Source of the DNA: Thalassotalea euphylliae
GTDB taxonomy: Bacteria > Pseudomonadota > Gammaproteobacteria > Enterobacterales > Alteromonadaceae
Direction of reading: 5' to 3'
Length of the DNA stretch: 64,000 nucleotides
Assembly: GCF_003390395.1 (NCBI RefSeq)
Contig: NZ_QUOV01000001.1
Coordinates: 496,001 to 560,000, forward strand
Below, piece by piece: positions 25,386 through 33,631 of this stretch (its first letter is position 1; every line of letters starts with the position of its first letter). A program made the position numbers and the translations under genes. The notes under the pieces were generated by a model. It saw only the letters and a list, made by a program, of their open reading frames with translations, had not been told where the DNA came from and searched no databases.

Positions 25386-25901
25386 TACACCTTACTCCTG
25401 TTGTTGCTTTTTCTTGTTGTTACTTTTTCATCGTTCCTTGTCGTGCTAGTCCCTGCTCAGAAAAATTTTTTAACGTTAATTTTAACTCTTAAAAAGTGAG
25501 CAAGTCATTGGCACGGTTTAAGTATTACTTGTTTGTTTCAAAAATAGCTATTCCATTTTTTGATCGGGGTTAATAAATTTCACTTGCGTTTTTTTTGTTC
25601 ACAGGTTTAGATAGAGAAAACTGAGTAATTACTCAAATTTTTAGTGTAAGCGCTTAGCTCTCGATATAGAACTAACACATAAAGTGCTGACATTTGGTTC
25701 ATACGAAAAGCGTGTAGAGAACCCATTAGTGCAAAATCAAAGCAATAAGATACTGAGCTTTGACAATTTAACTAATAAAAGTACCTGATTTGTAATGGAA
25801 AATTTAGGTGAGTTAGCGAGTACATCAAACTGTGCATGTTAAGGCATCGAAACAGAGTTGTTAATAATTCAAATACCGACTTGATACAATGGAGAATAGG
25901 T
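25386..25901. other. divergent promoter region
   Basis: This region separates the divergent SDR and alcohol dehydrogenase genes and is AT-rich. It contains a partial sigma54-like -24 element at 25508-25515 without a matching -12 TT. No repeat or RNA gene was recognised. Confidence 0.4.
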
Positions 25902-27113
25902 GTGCGTTCAACAATTAATAAATATGCGATTAAGTGTCTTTCGACATTTTTCCCAACGAAAAAGCCAACGCTATTTCAAGGGCAGGGAGCAACGACTAAG
26001 TTAACGGAATTAATGGTGGTCAATGGTCACAAAAGGCCATTAATAATTGTTGATGGTTTTCTTAATGCCAATGGCGCGATAAAAAGCACCGTTGAAAGCT
26101 TCACACAGGCGGGCTGCGAAGTCTCTGTATTTGACGAAGTTGCAGCAAACCCAACCTTTAAAATTGTTGAAGATTGCCTCAGCTTAGCGATAGCCAATAA
26201 ATGTGACAGCGTGTTGGTTGTCGGCGGTGGTTCGGCGATTGATACAGCTAAAGTGGTGAGCGCAGCGCTAACCAATGGCGCGGTGTCGAGCAAGCTGATT
26301 GGCATGCTAAAAGTCAAAAATCCTCCGTTACCACTTTATGCGGTGCCAAGTACATCAGGTACGGGTTCTGAGGTTACTGCAATCGCAGTTATCTCTGATA
26401 CCAGCACCCATAAAAAACAGTTCTTTATTGACCCTAAATACGTGCCTGTGTCGGCTGCGTTAGACCCTGAGTTAATTGCGAGCTTACCGCCAGAAATGAC
26501 GTCTACAACGGGTATGGATGCTTTAACACATGCGATTGAGGCTTATACGTCAACCGTAAAATTTAGCGATGCGGAGCGCGATGCGGTTTCTGCGATTCGA
26601 TTGTTGGTGAAGTATTTACCTATTGCTTACCAAGACGGTAGCGACTTGCATGCCAGAGAAATGGTGGCACTAGGTTCATTTCTAGCAGGCTATGCATTTA
26701 GTAAAACCGGTCTTGGCTATGTGCACGCTATCTCTCATCAAATTAGCGCGCATTACAATACCCCGCATGGCCTAGCTAATGCCGTGATATTGCCGAAAGT
26801 ACTGCGTTACAACCAAAGTGTTTGCCAATCTCGATTTGCTGAATTAGAACGTGCTTTAGCTACACAGCCAAAGTCTTTAGATGAAAAAGTGCTTGCTGCA
26901 GATTTTATCAAGCGTATTGATCAACTATCAGAAGAAGTGCAAATTCCGGCAACATTGGAAGGCTTAAAAGATAGCGACTTTGATGCAATTGCGCGCGATG
27001 CGTTATCTGAGGCAAAAGAATCTTATGCGGTTCCTAAAGTAATGAAGGCATCAAACGTTAAAACAATTCTGCAAGCTATTGTGAATGGCGAGCGCAATGT
27101 TGTTTTTGCTTAG
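25902..27113 (+). CDS. iron-containing alcohol dehydrogenase
   Basis: A group III (Fe-ADH) enzyme: the NAD(P) loop VVGGGSAIDTAKV, the conserved PSTSGTGSEVT and the metal-ligand helix TGMDALTHAIEAYTS are visible, followed by HAISHQISAHYNTPHG with the remaining His ligands. The start at a GTG (25902) is preferred because GGAG lies 7 bases ahead and it gives 403 aa; an ATG at 25836 would add 22 residues but has no ribosome site. It interconverts alcohols and aldehydes or ketones in the cytoplasm. It is monocistronic, divergent from the SDR pair, and ends in a terminator shared with the convergent molybdenum oxidase genes. Confidence 0.88.
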   Translation: MRSTINKYAIKCLSTFFPTKKPTLFQGQGATTKLTELMVVNGHKRPLIIVDGFLNANGAIKSTVESFTQAGCEVSVFDEVAANPTFKIVEDCLSLAIANKCDSVLVVGGGSAIDTAKVVSAALTNGAVSSKLIGMLKVKNPPLPLYAVPSTSGTGSEVTAIAVISDTSTHKKQFFIDPKYVPVSAALDPELIASLPPEMTSTTGMDALTHAIEAYTSTVKFSDAERDAVSAIRLLVKYLPIAYQDGSDLHAREMVALGSFLAGYAFSKTGLGYVHAISHQISAHYNTPHGLANAVILPKVLRYNQSVCQSRFAELERALATQPKSLDEKVLAADFIKRIDQLSEEVQIPATLEGLKDSDFDAIARDALSEAKESYAVPKVMKASNVKTILQAIVNGERNVVFA

Positions 27114-27168
27114 CGCATAGTTCAATAGCGCAACATGCTGCACCAATGCATTTGCGTAAACAAAAGAT

Positions 27169-27209
27169 AAGCCCGTGAATCAAAGTCGCTTGATTCGCGG
27201 GCTTTTTAT
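27169..27209. terminator. strong hairpin terminator between convergent genes
   Basis: A 15-bp stem (AAGCCCGTGAATCAA / TTGATTCGCGGGCTT, one G-U pair) with a 6-base loop is followed by T's on the + strand. It lies between the convergent alcohol dehydrogenase and molybdenum oxidase genes. Confidence 0.88.
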
Positions 27210-27220
27210 ATCAACCCTAC

Positions 27221-29500
27221 TTATGCAGATTCGTTAAGCGCTAGTGGTAGCGAACGAAGGCGCTTGCCGGTAGCGGCATAAATTGCATTGCCAATCGCTG
27301 CTGCGATAGGAGGCACGCCTGGTTCACCTACACCTGTTGGCGGCTTGGTTGACGGCACAATATAAACGTTAATTTGTGGTGCTTGCGGATAACGCATGAT
27401 CGGATAGTCATGAAAGTTCGTTTGCGTTATTTGGCCTTGCGCAATCTTAACTTGGCTGTTCAATGCGGCCGACATGCCGAAAATAATACTGCCTTCCATT
27501 TGCGCTTTGATAACGTCGGGGTTGATCGCGACACCGCAATCAATAACGCAGGTAACCGAGTGTACAATAATTTTATCTGCCTCAACTGAAACATCAGCAA
27601 TTTGTGCTACTGCTGTTTTTAATGAACGATGCACAGCAACGCCTAGGGCGCGCTTGCCTCTGCTTGATGACTCTGGGCTTGTTGATGCTGGTTTAGTTGG
27701 CCAATTAGCTTGTTTGGCAGCAATGCTAAGCACTTGCTTTAGCCCTTCATCTTTTAAGTTTTTCAAGCGAAATTCGATAGGGTCATGTGCGGCTTGGTAA
27801 GCGAGCTCATCAATAAAAGTTTCCTTAAAAAATCCACTGAGTGAATGGCCTACGCCGCGCCAGTAGCCCGTGCGAATGCCTGGATCGTAAGTGACATTGC
27901 GAATTTCACAATGCTCAGGCAAGTAGTCTTCAAATAAGCCCTCAACACTGGAAGTTTCATTCTTCCAGTTGTTGATCACATCGCCGCCGCGTTTTGCCAG
28001 CCATGCAGAAACGCCGGAAGGCACAAAGGCTGGCAGCACAGCAGGCAAGGCTTCTGGCAGCACATAGGGGAAAATATTAGGGCCAGCTCGTCGGCCACTG
28101 AGTACTTTTAAATAGCCATTATCATCAACTTTCGCTTGATATTGAATAAGTGCTGGAGGTCGATAATAGTCATTGTGCAAGTCTTCAGTGCGCGACCAAA
28201 TAAGTTGAATCGGTTTATTGGTTTGCCGGGCGATGTGAGCCGCTTCTAAAACATAATCTACGCCAACACGTCGACCAAAACCGCCGCCCATAAATTGGTT
28301 GTGCAAGCTAACCTTGTCGCGATCAAGGTCGAGCAGATCAGCAACACCATTGCGGGCAAATTCTGGCGCTTGCGTACCGACCCAAATATCACATTGCTCA
28401 TCATTGATATGAACAATACAGTTCATTGGCTCCATGGTCATATGGGCCAGATAAGGTGCGAAATAAGTCGCGCTATGATGATTTAGCGCTTGGTATTCGT
28501 CATCGTTTAGAGCATCAGAACCACCACCTTGTTTAAACGCTTCAACACCGGATTCTTGTGATAGTTTTTGCGTTAGGTGTTGCGGTAACTCATTACTATT
28601 GAATGTCGCTAAATCCCCTTGTGACCAATTGATTTCGATCAGAGGAATCGCTTGTTGTACTTGCCAATAGTGTTTAGCAACAATGGCAAGACCTGTAGGC
28701 ACCGCGACAACATCGGTTACCCCCTCTAGCGCAAGCGCTTTGCTGGCATCAAAATCGACAAGTGTTGAATCTATACTTGGCCCGTGGATAACGGTTGCAC
28801 GATGTAAATTAGGCACATTTTCGCCCAAATCGATACCATAGCTTGCTTGCCCTGTGACTTTGGCTGTAATGTCGATTCGTTTGCTGTGTTTGCCAATGTG
28901 CTTAAATTCGCTAGCGGCTTTAAGCGGGGCATTGTCAACGGGAGTTAGCTGAGCTGCCGCTTGAATAAAATCACCCATTGGGTATTTGTTGTCTTGGAAT
29001 ACAACAAAACCATTGTTAAGGGTTAGCGCATTTCGGTGAATACTGGGGTCAGTATTGAGGAGAGTGCTTAGCTGAGTGCTAGCAGCCTTGAGTATCGTTT
29101 CTCGCGCATTCGCAGCAGCTTGGCGAAGCGGTAGGTAGTGTTCGCGAATACTGCTGCTGCCCCACGTGCCTTGCATGTTGTAACCGGTATTGGTGTAGGT
29201 TTTATCAACTGGAGCAAAATGCACATTAATGCGCTCAGGGGCAATCGCCAGTTCTTCGGCGATGAGTGTGGTTAGCCCGTGGTAAATACCTTGCCCCATT
29301 TCATCTCGTGGTAATACAAAGTGCACTTCACCTGTGGCAAGAATTTGAATAAAGCCTTCATCTTGATAACTAGCGCTACTTATTTGCGCAAAGGCATTGG
29401 GTTTTGCCGCACAACCTGAAACGGGAACAATTAAACTGGCACCAGATGCCGCTGCAAGCTTAGTACTTAACTTGAGAAAGCCACGACGAGTAATAGTCAT
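27221..29500 (-). CDS. Tat-exported molybdopterin aldehyde oxidase, large subunit (IorB-like)
   Basis: A 759-aa xanthine-oxidase-family large subunit. The N-terminus is a twin-arginine signal (TRRGFLKLS) followed by a hydrophobic stretch and VSGCAAKP, which could also serve as a lipobox. The mature protein has GEVHFVLPRDEMGQGIYHGLTTL, the molybdopterin region QFMGGGFGRRVG, and the catalytic Glu loop PPTGVGEPGVPPIAAAIGNA at the C-terminus. Such periplasmic enzymes hydroxylate aldehydes to acids or N-heterocycles. Its ATG overlaps the stop of the small-subunit gene (TAATG), indicating translational coupling. No XdhC- or MobA-type maturation gene and no cytochrome c gene adjoin it. Confidence 0.9.
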   Translation of the reverse strand: MTITRRGFLKLSTKLAAASGASLIVPVSGCAAKPNAFAQISSASYQDEGFIQILATGEVHFVLPRDEMGQGIYHGLTTLIAEELAIAPERINVHFAPVDKTYTNTGYNMQGTWGSSSIREHYLPLRQAAANARETILKAASTQLSTLLNTDPSIHRNALTLNNGFVVFQDNKYPMGDFIQAAAQLTPVDNAPLKAASEFKHIGKHSKRIDITAKVTGQASYGIDLGENVPNLHRATVIHGPSIDSTLVDFDASKALALEGVTDVVAVPTGLAIVAKHYWQVQQAIPLIEINWSQGDLATFNSNELPQHLTQKLSQESGVEAFKQGGGSDALNDDEYQALNHHSATYFAPYLAHMTMEPMNCIVHINDEQCDIWVGTQAPEFARNGVADLLDLDRDKVSLHNQFMGGGFGRRVGVDYVLEAAHIARQTNKPIQLIWSRTEDLHNDYYRPPALIQYQAKVDDNGYLKVLSGRRAGPNIFPYVLPEALPAVLPAFVPSGVSAWLAKRGGDVINNWKNETSSVEGLFEDYLPEHCEIRNVTYDPGIRTGYWRGVGHSLSGFFKETFIDELAYQAAHDPIEFRLKNLKDEGLKQVLSIAAKQANWPTKPASTSPESSSRGKRALGVAVHRSLKTAVAQIADVSVEADKIIVHSVTCVIDCGVAINPDVIKAQMEGSIIFGMSAALNSQVKIAQGQITQTNFHDYPIMRYPQAPQINVYIVPSTKPPTGVGEPGVPPIAAAIGNAIYAATGKRLRSLPLALNESA

Positions 29501-30108
29501 TACATTGCCTCCCCTGTAGCTTTTACTGCTGTGCCAGCTTCGTTAGGCACTTCTCGCTTAGCGGGTTCATATATTTCGACGCCATTGGCATTATTGCTAG
29601 ACGAAGCGCTAGTGTTTATCGGTGATTCTTTGAGTGAACTTTGCTGCAAAGATTGCTTGTTGTTGATCACTCGCTTAATCGCTTTCTCAATTCTTGGGTA
29701 AGTACCGCAACGACAGATATTGCCTGCCATCGCCGCTTGAATATCTTTGTCACTCGGATTGGTATTCTTCTCTAATAATGCCAACGCCGACATGATTTGT
29801 CCTGACTGGCAATAACCACACTGTGGCACATTTTCATCGACCCAAGCTTGTTGCACAGGGTGCAATGTCTCGCCATCCGCAATACCTTCAATTGTCGTTA
29901 TCCTTTGATTATTAGCAGCACTGACAGGCAGTACACATGTGCGAACAGGCTCACCATTTAAATGCATAGTACAAGCACCACATAAGCCCATACCGCAGCC
30001 AAATTTGCTTCCTGTTAGGCCAACGACTTCACGCACTACCCAAAGTAAAGGTGCGTTAGGATCAACATCTAGTGCTGTAGGTTTACCGTTAATTTCAAAC
30101 TTGATCAT
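29500..30108 (-). CDS. [2Fe-2S] small subunit of the molybdenum oxidase (IorA-like)
   Basis: The 202-aa protein carries two [2Fe-2S] clusters: the plant-ferredoxin type in the N-terminal domain ([16 protein letters not shown] with a further Cys in VRTC, residues about 37-60) and the helical-domain type ([10 protein letters not shown] near 97 and GNICRCGTY near 130). After about residue 155 a Ser/Asn-rich tail of about 45 residues is added, unusual in length for the family. It passes electrons from the molybdenum subunit; lacking its own export signal, it would be carried out with the Tat-tagged partner. First gene of the two-gene operon. Confidence 0.9.
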   Translation of the reverse strand: MIKFEINGKPTALDVDPNAPLLWVVREVVGLTGSKFGCGMGLCGACTMHLNGEPVRTCVLPVSAANNQRITTIEGIADGETLHPVQQAWVDENVPQCGYCQSGQIMSALALLEKNTNPSDKDIQAAMAGNICRCGTYPRIEKAIKRVINNKQSLQQSSLKESPINTSASSSNNANGVEIYEPAKREVPNEAGTAVKATGEAM

Positions 30109-30286
30109 CTTGTTTTTTAGCCGGTTCGAGGCAATTCGTTCGATTTTCTTCGATTATAGAGATATTTAATTCGTGCGTGTTATTCCTTTTTTTGTTTAGT
30201 GATAGCAAAGTTGGCTTGAAGTTTTCGCTCGTGGCTAGCGTATTGTCTTAATTTGGTTAATATAAGCGTTTTGCAATAATCATGAG

Positions 30287-30703
30287 ATGACAATGTTTAC
30301 GGAATCTTTTACGCCACATTTTAGTGATACCGACGCGCTTGGTCACATTAACAATACAAAAGTTCCCATTTGGTTTGAAGGCGCTAGAACCCCAGTTTTT
30401 AGGATTTTTACGCCAACCTTAGATACCGCAAACTGGCCACTTATTTTGGCCAAAATTGATGTGTCATTTGAAGCGCAAATGTATTATGGCGAGACCATGG
30501 AAGTGCGCACCGCAATTAGCCGAATTGGTGGCTCTTCATTTGATGTTTACCAAGAGCTTTGGCAAAACGGCCAGCGAGTTGCCAGTGGCACTGCAGTTAT
30601 GGTGCACTTTGATTTCAAACAGCAAAAATCAGCGGTAATTCCAGAAAATATTCGTCAGCTGTTAACCGAACATTTAGTCGAGTCTTCATCTGACGCTAGC
30701 TAG
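30287..30703 (+). CDS. acyl-CoA thioesterase, hot-dog fold (4HBT)
   Basis: The 138-aa protein opens with FTPHFSDTDALGHINNTKVP, the Asp-containing active-site loop of 4-hydroxybenzoyl-CoA-type thioesterases, and continues with IDVSFEAQMYYGETMEVRT, the usual central strand. It hydrolyses acyl-CoA esters to acid and CoA in the cytoplasm. A second in-frame ATG (30293) is equally possible. It is divergent from the molybdenum oxidase operon and may mark the right end of the catabolic region. Substrate unknown. Confidence 0.85.
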   Translation: MTMFTESFTPHFSDTDALGHINNTKVPIWFEGARTPVFRIFTPTLDTANWPLILAKIDVSFEAQMYYGETMEVRTAISRIGGSSFDVYQELWQNGQRVASGTAVMVHFDFKQQKSAVIPENIRQLLTEHLVESSSDAS

Positions 30704-30905
30704 CTCTGGGTTGGTATTGCTAAACATCTTTCAGGGACGAGATTTTTAGATCAGATAAAGATCTTTTACTGTTGCATCGAGCCACACGGTGGTAGAATCG
30801 ATCAGCTAAGATGATCAATTTTCTATCGTGCGCCTGTGAGCGAATAACGATGGTTTTATAGTCAGTACGTGTTGCTTACTGTCAGATATTGAATAGGAAA
30901 TATAC

Positions 30906-31619
30906 ATGGCCAGTCGTGGTATTAATAAAGTAATTATTGTAGGTAATTTGGGCCAAGACCCAGAAGTTCGTTTTATGCCAAACGGCGGCGCTGTGGCTAA
31001 TTTTACCGTTGCAACCAGTGAAACTTGGAAAGACAAGCAAACGGGTGAGCAAAAAGAGAAAACTGAGTGGCACCGTATTGTCATGTATCAGCGTCTTGCT
31101 GAAATTGCTGGCGAATACCTGAAAAAGGGTTCAAAGGTATACTTAGAAGGTCGCCTGCAAACGCGTAAGTGGCAAAACCAGCAAGGTCAAGATCAATACA
31201 CGACTGAAATTATCGTTAACGACATGCAAATGTTAGATTCTCGTGGCCAAGGTCAAGGTGGTTTCCAACAGCAAGGCGGTTACAACCAAGCACCTCAGCA
31301 GCAGGGTGGTTTTAAACCAGCAGCGCAACAAGGTGGCTTCAACCAAGCGCCTCAACAGCAGGGCGGCTTCAATCAAGCACCAGCGCAGCAGCCAAACCAA
31401 GCGCAAGGTGGTTTCAATCAAGCGCCAGCGCAGCAGCAAGGCGGTTTTAACCAAACGCCTCAGCAGCCAAGCCAAGCGCAAGGTGGTTTCAATCAAGCAC
31501 CTGCTCAGCAGCCAAGCCAAGCACAAGGTGGTTTTAACCAAGCGCCTCAGCAGCCAGCAGCGCCTAAGGTAAACCCACAAGAACCAACTATCGACTTTGA
31601 TGACGATATTCCGTTCTAA
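30906..31619 (+). CDS. ssb: single-stranded DNA-binding protein with long repeat-rich linker
   Basis: An OB-fold of about 110 residues ([20 protein letters not shown], then [20 protein letters not shown] and [20 protein letters not shown]) binds ssDNA as a tetramer. The acidic C-terminal tip DFDDDIPF recruits repair and replication proteins. Between them lies a linker of about 110 residues made of nine GGF/GGY-centred repeats (GGFNQAP(A)QQ type), longer than the linker of E. coli SSB (178 aa in all). No clear LexA box was found upstream. The gene is preceded by a GGAAAT site and followed by a terminator; its neighbours are unrelated. Confidence 0.95.
   Translation: MASRGINKVIIVGNLGQDPEVRFMPNGGAVANFTVATSETWKDKQTGEQKEKTEWHRIVMYQRLAEIAGEYLKKGSKVYLEGRLQTRKWQNQQGQDQYTTEIIVNDMQMLDSRGQGQGGFQQQGGYNQAPQQQGGFKPAAQQGGFNQAPQQQGGFNQAPAQQPNQAQGGFNQAPAQQQGGFNQTPQQPSQAQGGFNQAPAQQPSQAQGGFNQAPQQPAAPKVNPQEPTIDFDDDIPF
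31255..31565 (+). repeat. in-frame degenerate repeat array in ssb linker
   Basis: GGTGGTTTCAATCAAGC-type units recur every 33 to 50 bases, encoding nine GGF/GGY units separated by Gln/Pro/Ala stretches. The near-identical tracts make this segment prone to slippage or recombination. Confidence 0.8.
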
Positions 31620-31686
31620 CGAGTGTATTTTTACACGCTACTAGATAGCTAAATGGTGATTTAAGTGTATAGTCGCCAATAAAACA

Positions 31687-31714
31687 AAACCCAGCAACTA
31701 GGCTGGGTTTTTTA
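31687..31714 (+). terminator. rho-independent terminator of ssb
   Basis: A 9-bp stem (AAACCCAGC / GCTGGGTTT), 6-base loop and T-run lie between ssb and the convergent bacterioferritin gene. Confidence 0.85.
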
Positions 31715-31741
31715 ATTTTTGCTTAGCAAGCATTGTCAGTT

Positions 31742-32209
31742 TTACATTTGCGATTGTAAGTAGTTACTTAGCCCAATCTTATCAATTAAACCTAGTTGCT
31801 GTTCTAGCCAGAATGCGTGGTCTGACTCGGTATCGTTAATAAGCGTTTGCAACATGTCACGGCTAACGTAGTCTTGCTTGCTTTCACAAAGTGCCATTAC
31901 GTCTTTAAGTTTCGCATCAACTGCGTATTCAACTCGTAAGTCACTGGCGAGCATTTCTGGTACGTCTTTACCTATTTTCAGGCCTTCACGTTTGACCATA
32001 TCTGGTGTGCCTTCTAGAAACAAAATGCGTTCGATAAGCAGTGAGGCGTGGCCCTTCTCATCATCGAATTCATGGTCTATGCGTTCGAATAATTTATGTA
32101 GGCCCCAGTCATGATACATTCTGGAGTGGATAAAATACTGATCCATTGCTGCAAGCTCATAGGCAAGCAGGTCATTTAAGCTGTCGATTATTGCTTTATC
32201 ACCTTTCAT
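31742..32209 (-). CDS. bfr: bacterioferritin, ferroxidase-type subunit
   Basis: A 155-aa four-helix-bundle ferritin. By alignment with E. coli Bfr numbering, ferroxidase ligands Glu18, Glu51, His54 and Glu94 are present, and Glu128/His131 match E127/H130 shifted by one inserted residue. The haem-ligand Met52 is Lys here, so this subunit should oxidise iron but not bind haem. The partner gene 9 bases upstream shows the opposite pattern. AGGAGAC precedes the ATG. Together they would form a mixed 24-mer iron store in the cytoplasm; iron release uses Bfd, encoded just upstream. Confidence 0.92.
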   Translation of the reverse strand: MKGDKAIIDSLNDLLAYELAAMDQYFIHSRMYHDWGLHKLFERIDHEFDDEKGHASLLIERILFLEGTPDMVKREGLKIGKDVPEMLASDLRVEYAVDAKLKDVMALCESKQDYVSRDMLQTLINDTESDHAFWLEQQLGLIDKIGLSNYLQSQM

Positions 32210-32218
32210 TGTTGTCTC

Positions 32219-32683
32219 CTAAAGCTGTGCTTGTAGGTATTTCTCAATACCCATGTTTGCTATTTGATACTCTTGCGTTTCGATCCAATCGATATGTTCT
32301 TCTTCACCTTCGAGGATCTCGGTCAACATGTCACGGCTCACAAAGTCTTGCTCGGTTTCACACAAGGCAATAGCCTCTTGCAATACGGTGCGTTGGCCTA
32401 GTTCAAACGTGTAGTCGCATTTGAGCATTTCCGTGGTCTCTTCGCCAATGGCTAGTTGGCCAAGTTGTTGTAAATTAGGTAGGCCCTCTAGAAAGAGGAT
32501 ACGTTCAATGAGCTTGTCAGCCTGCTTCATATCGAGAATCGATTTTTTGTAGCATTTTTCGTTAAGTTGGCTGAAACCCCAATTTTTGAAAATTCTAGCG
32601 TGCAGGAAATATTGATTGATCGACGTTAGCTCGGTTGTTAATACCTTGTTTAACATCGCGATAGTGTCGGTTTGCGATTTCAT
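32219..32683 (-). CDS. bfr: bacterioferritin, haem-binding-type subunit
   Basis: A 154-aa bacterioferritin close in sequence to E. coli Bfr ([19 protein letters not shown]). The haem ligand Met52 is kept, but the ferroxidase site is altered: Glu51 is Asp and His54 is Gln, while Glu18, Glu94, Glu127 and His130 remain. It would therefore bind haem but oxidise iron poorly. Such complementary pairs are known from Neisseria and Magnetospirillum bacterioferritins. It is first in the two-gene operon, downstream of a Fur-box-like site at 32775-32793. Confidence 0.92.
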   Translation of the reverse strand: MKSQTDTIAMLNKVLTTELTSINQYFLHARIFKNWGFSQLNEKCYKKSILDMKQADKLIERILFLEGLPNLQQLGQLAIGEETTEMLKCDYTFELGQRTVLQEAIALCETEQDFVSRDMLTEILEGEEEHIDWIETQEYQIANMGIEKYLQAQL

Positions 32684-32774
32684 GATATTGTCCGTAATGA
32701 GTAAAGGGCAATATCAGTATAGTGGGGATATAGGGGAATGCAAAAAATACAACAAAGTCAATGACTTGTTAAAA

Positions 32775-32793
32775 ATAATGATTATCAATTAGG
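32775..32793. promoter_or_regulatory. Fur-box-like site upstream of the bacterioferritin operon
   Basis: AATAATGATTATC matches 12 of 13 bases of the reverse half of the Fur consensus (GATAATGATTATC), about 95 bases ahead of the bacterioferritin start. Iron-dependent control fits the genes on both sides. Confidence 0.65.
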
Positions 32794-32816
32794 TTATTGA
32801 TAGCAGCTTGTTTTAG

Positions 32817-33011
32817 TTAGCCAACATCTTTAAACAGGCTTTCATCAACGATGGTAGTGTCGATAATTTGTTGAGTAAGTTTCACACAGGTACCGCATTG
32901 TGAGGCAATATCAAGCTGCTGTTTAAGTTCGCGAATTGAACCTACACCTTGCTCGATAACCATTTGTTTGATTTGCTTATCTGTAATGCCTTTGCAGATA
33001 CAAACGTACAT
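32817..33011 (-). CDS. bfd: bacterioferritin-associated ferredoxin
   Basis: The 64-aa protein has the four Bfd cysteines in the characteristic C-X1-C...C-X2-C pattern (Cys4, Cys6, Cys39, Cys42; MYVCICKGIT at the start), holding one [2Fe-2S] cluster. Bfd docks on bacterioferritin and reduces its haem to release stored iron. Its position directly upstream of the two bacterioferritin genes on the same strand, with Fur-like sites before each unit, supports this. Confidence 0.95.
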   Translation of the reverse strand: MYVCICKGITDKQIKQMVIEQGVGSIRELKQQLDIASQCGTCVKLTQQIIDTTIVDESLFKDVG

Positions 33012-33050
33012 CGGTACCTCTTAAATGATCTGGAATATAAAAACGCAAGT

Positions 33051-33069
33051 GATAATAGTTATTATTTGA
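33051..33069. promoter_or_regulatory. Fur-box-like site upstream of bfd
   Basis: GATAATAGTTATTATTTGA fits the 6-1-6 hexamer model of the Fur site (GATAAT repeats) and lies 40 bases ahead of the bfd start, where repression by Fur would occlude the promoter. Confidence 0.6.
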
Positions 33070-33178
33070 TTTGTGATCAAGCAGTAATTTGAGCGGAATT
33101 TCTAAGCTATTAGCACAAAAGGATTTTTATTTTCTGAAGCTTTTAGCAGTTAGCTTAACTGGTATGAAAAACTGAGAT

Positions 33179-33215
33179 AAAAAAAAGCCTAGCTAACATT
33201 ACGTTAACTAGGCTT
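33179..33215 (-). terminator. terminator of the 63-aa protein gene
   Basis: A 13-bp stem with one mismatch (AAGCCTAGCTAAC / GTTAACTAGGCTT) is followed, in the minus direction, by a run of T's (the A-run at 33179-33186 on the + strand). Confidence 0.8.
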
Positions 33216-33249
33216 CTTTAGTGAAAACGGACAATCAAGGTTGATTACA

Positions 33250-33441
33250 CTAATAGTAAATATCCTGTTTGTTGTGGACTTGAGGGTCTTCAACTAACTC
33301 CTCAAAATTAACTTCAAAACTGCTGTTATTGTCGTTGTCAGCTATGTATACGGTACGTGTAGAGCTGTCTATCCATGTTACGGTGCCGCTTCCTTTTTTA
33401 CTGCCGCACTTCATGCCTATATGAATATCGTTAAACTCCAT
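33250..33441 (-). CDS. 63-aa protein of unknown function
   Basis: A short gene with a perfect AGGAGG site four bases ahead of its ATG and its own terminator, so expression is very likely. The product begins MEFNDIHIGMKCGSKKGSGTV and continues with WIDSSTRTVYIADND, reading as a small all-beta, SH3-like module (strand-turn-strand with Gly-Ser-Gly and a Tyr-Ile-Ala strand), followed by an acidic patch. No signal peptide or membrane segment. No family recognised. Confidence 0.7.
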   Translation of the reverse strand: MEFNDIHIGMKCGSKKGSGTVTWIDSSTRTVYIADNDNNSSFEVNFEELVEDPQVHNKQDIYY

Positions 33442-33631
33442 TGTTCCTCCTAAAAAGAAAAGTTGAGATATACCGCAGATGTTTAGATTAAACGTTCTAC
33501 TGATAGTTCCCAGATCACAATTTATGTTCAGTTTTGTGTAAAAAACAAACAGGCGAATTACCAGTATAGAAGTAAATCAGTAGCTTGCTAGCTTTTCGGA
33601 ATGTTTTTAAAAAGTACTTAAAAATTAGTGG

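Noticed and set aside
25508..25524. Possible third sigma54 promoter (TTGGCACG) ahead of the alcohol dehydrogenase
   Set aside because: The -24 block is perfect, but the -12 region reads AAGTA instead of TTGC/TTGT, and the gene is more than 370 bases away.
30704..30905. LexA (SOS) box upstream of ssb
   Set aside because: No CTG-N10-CAG palindrome with acceptable flanks was found in this gap.
31233..31580. Long overlapping frames on both strands inside ssb
   Set aside because: They arise because the ssb linker repeat has no stops in other frames; only the ssb frame has domain support.
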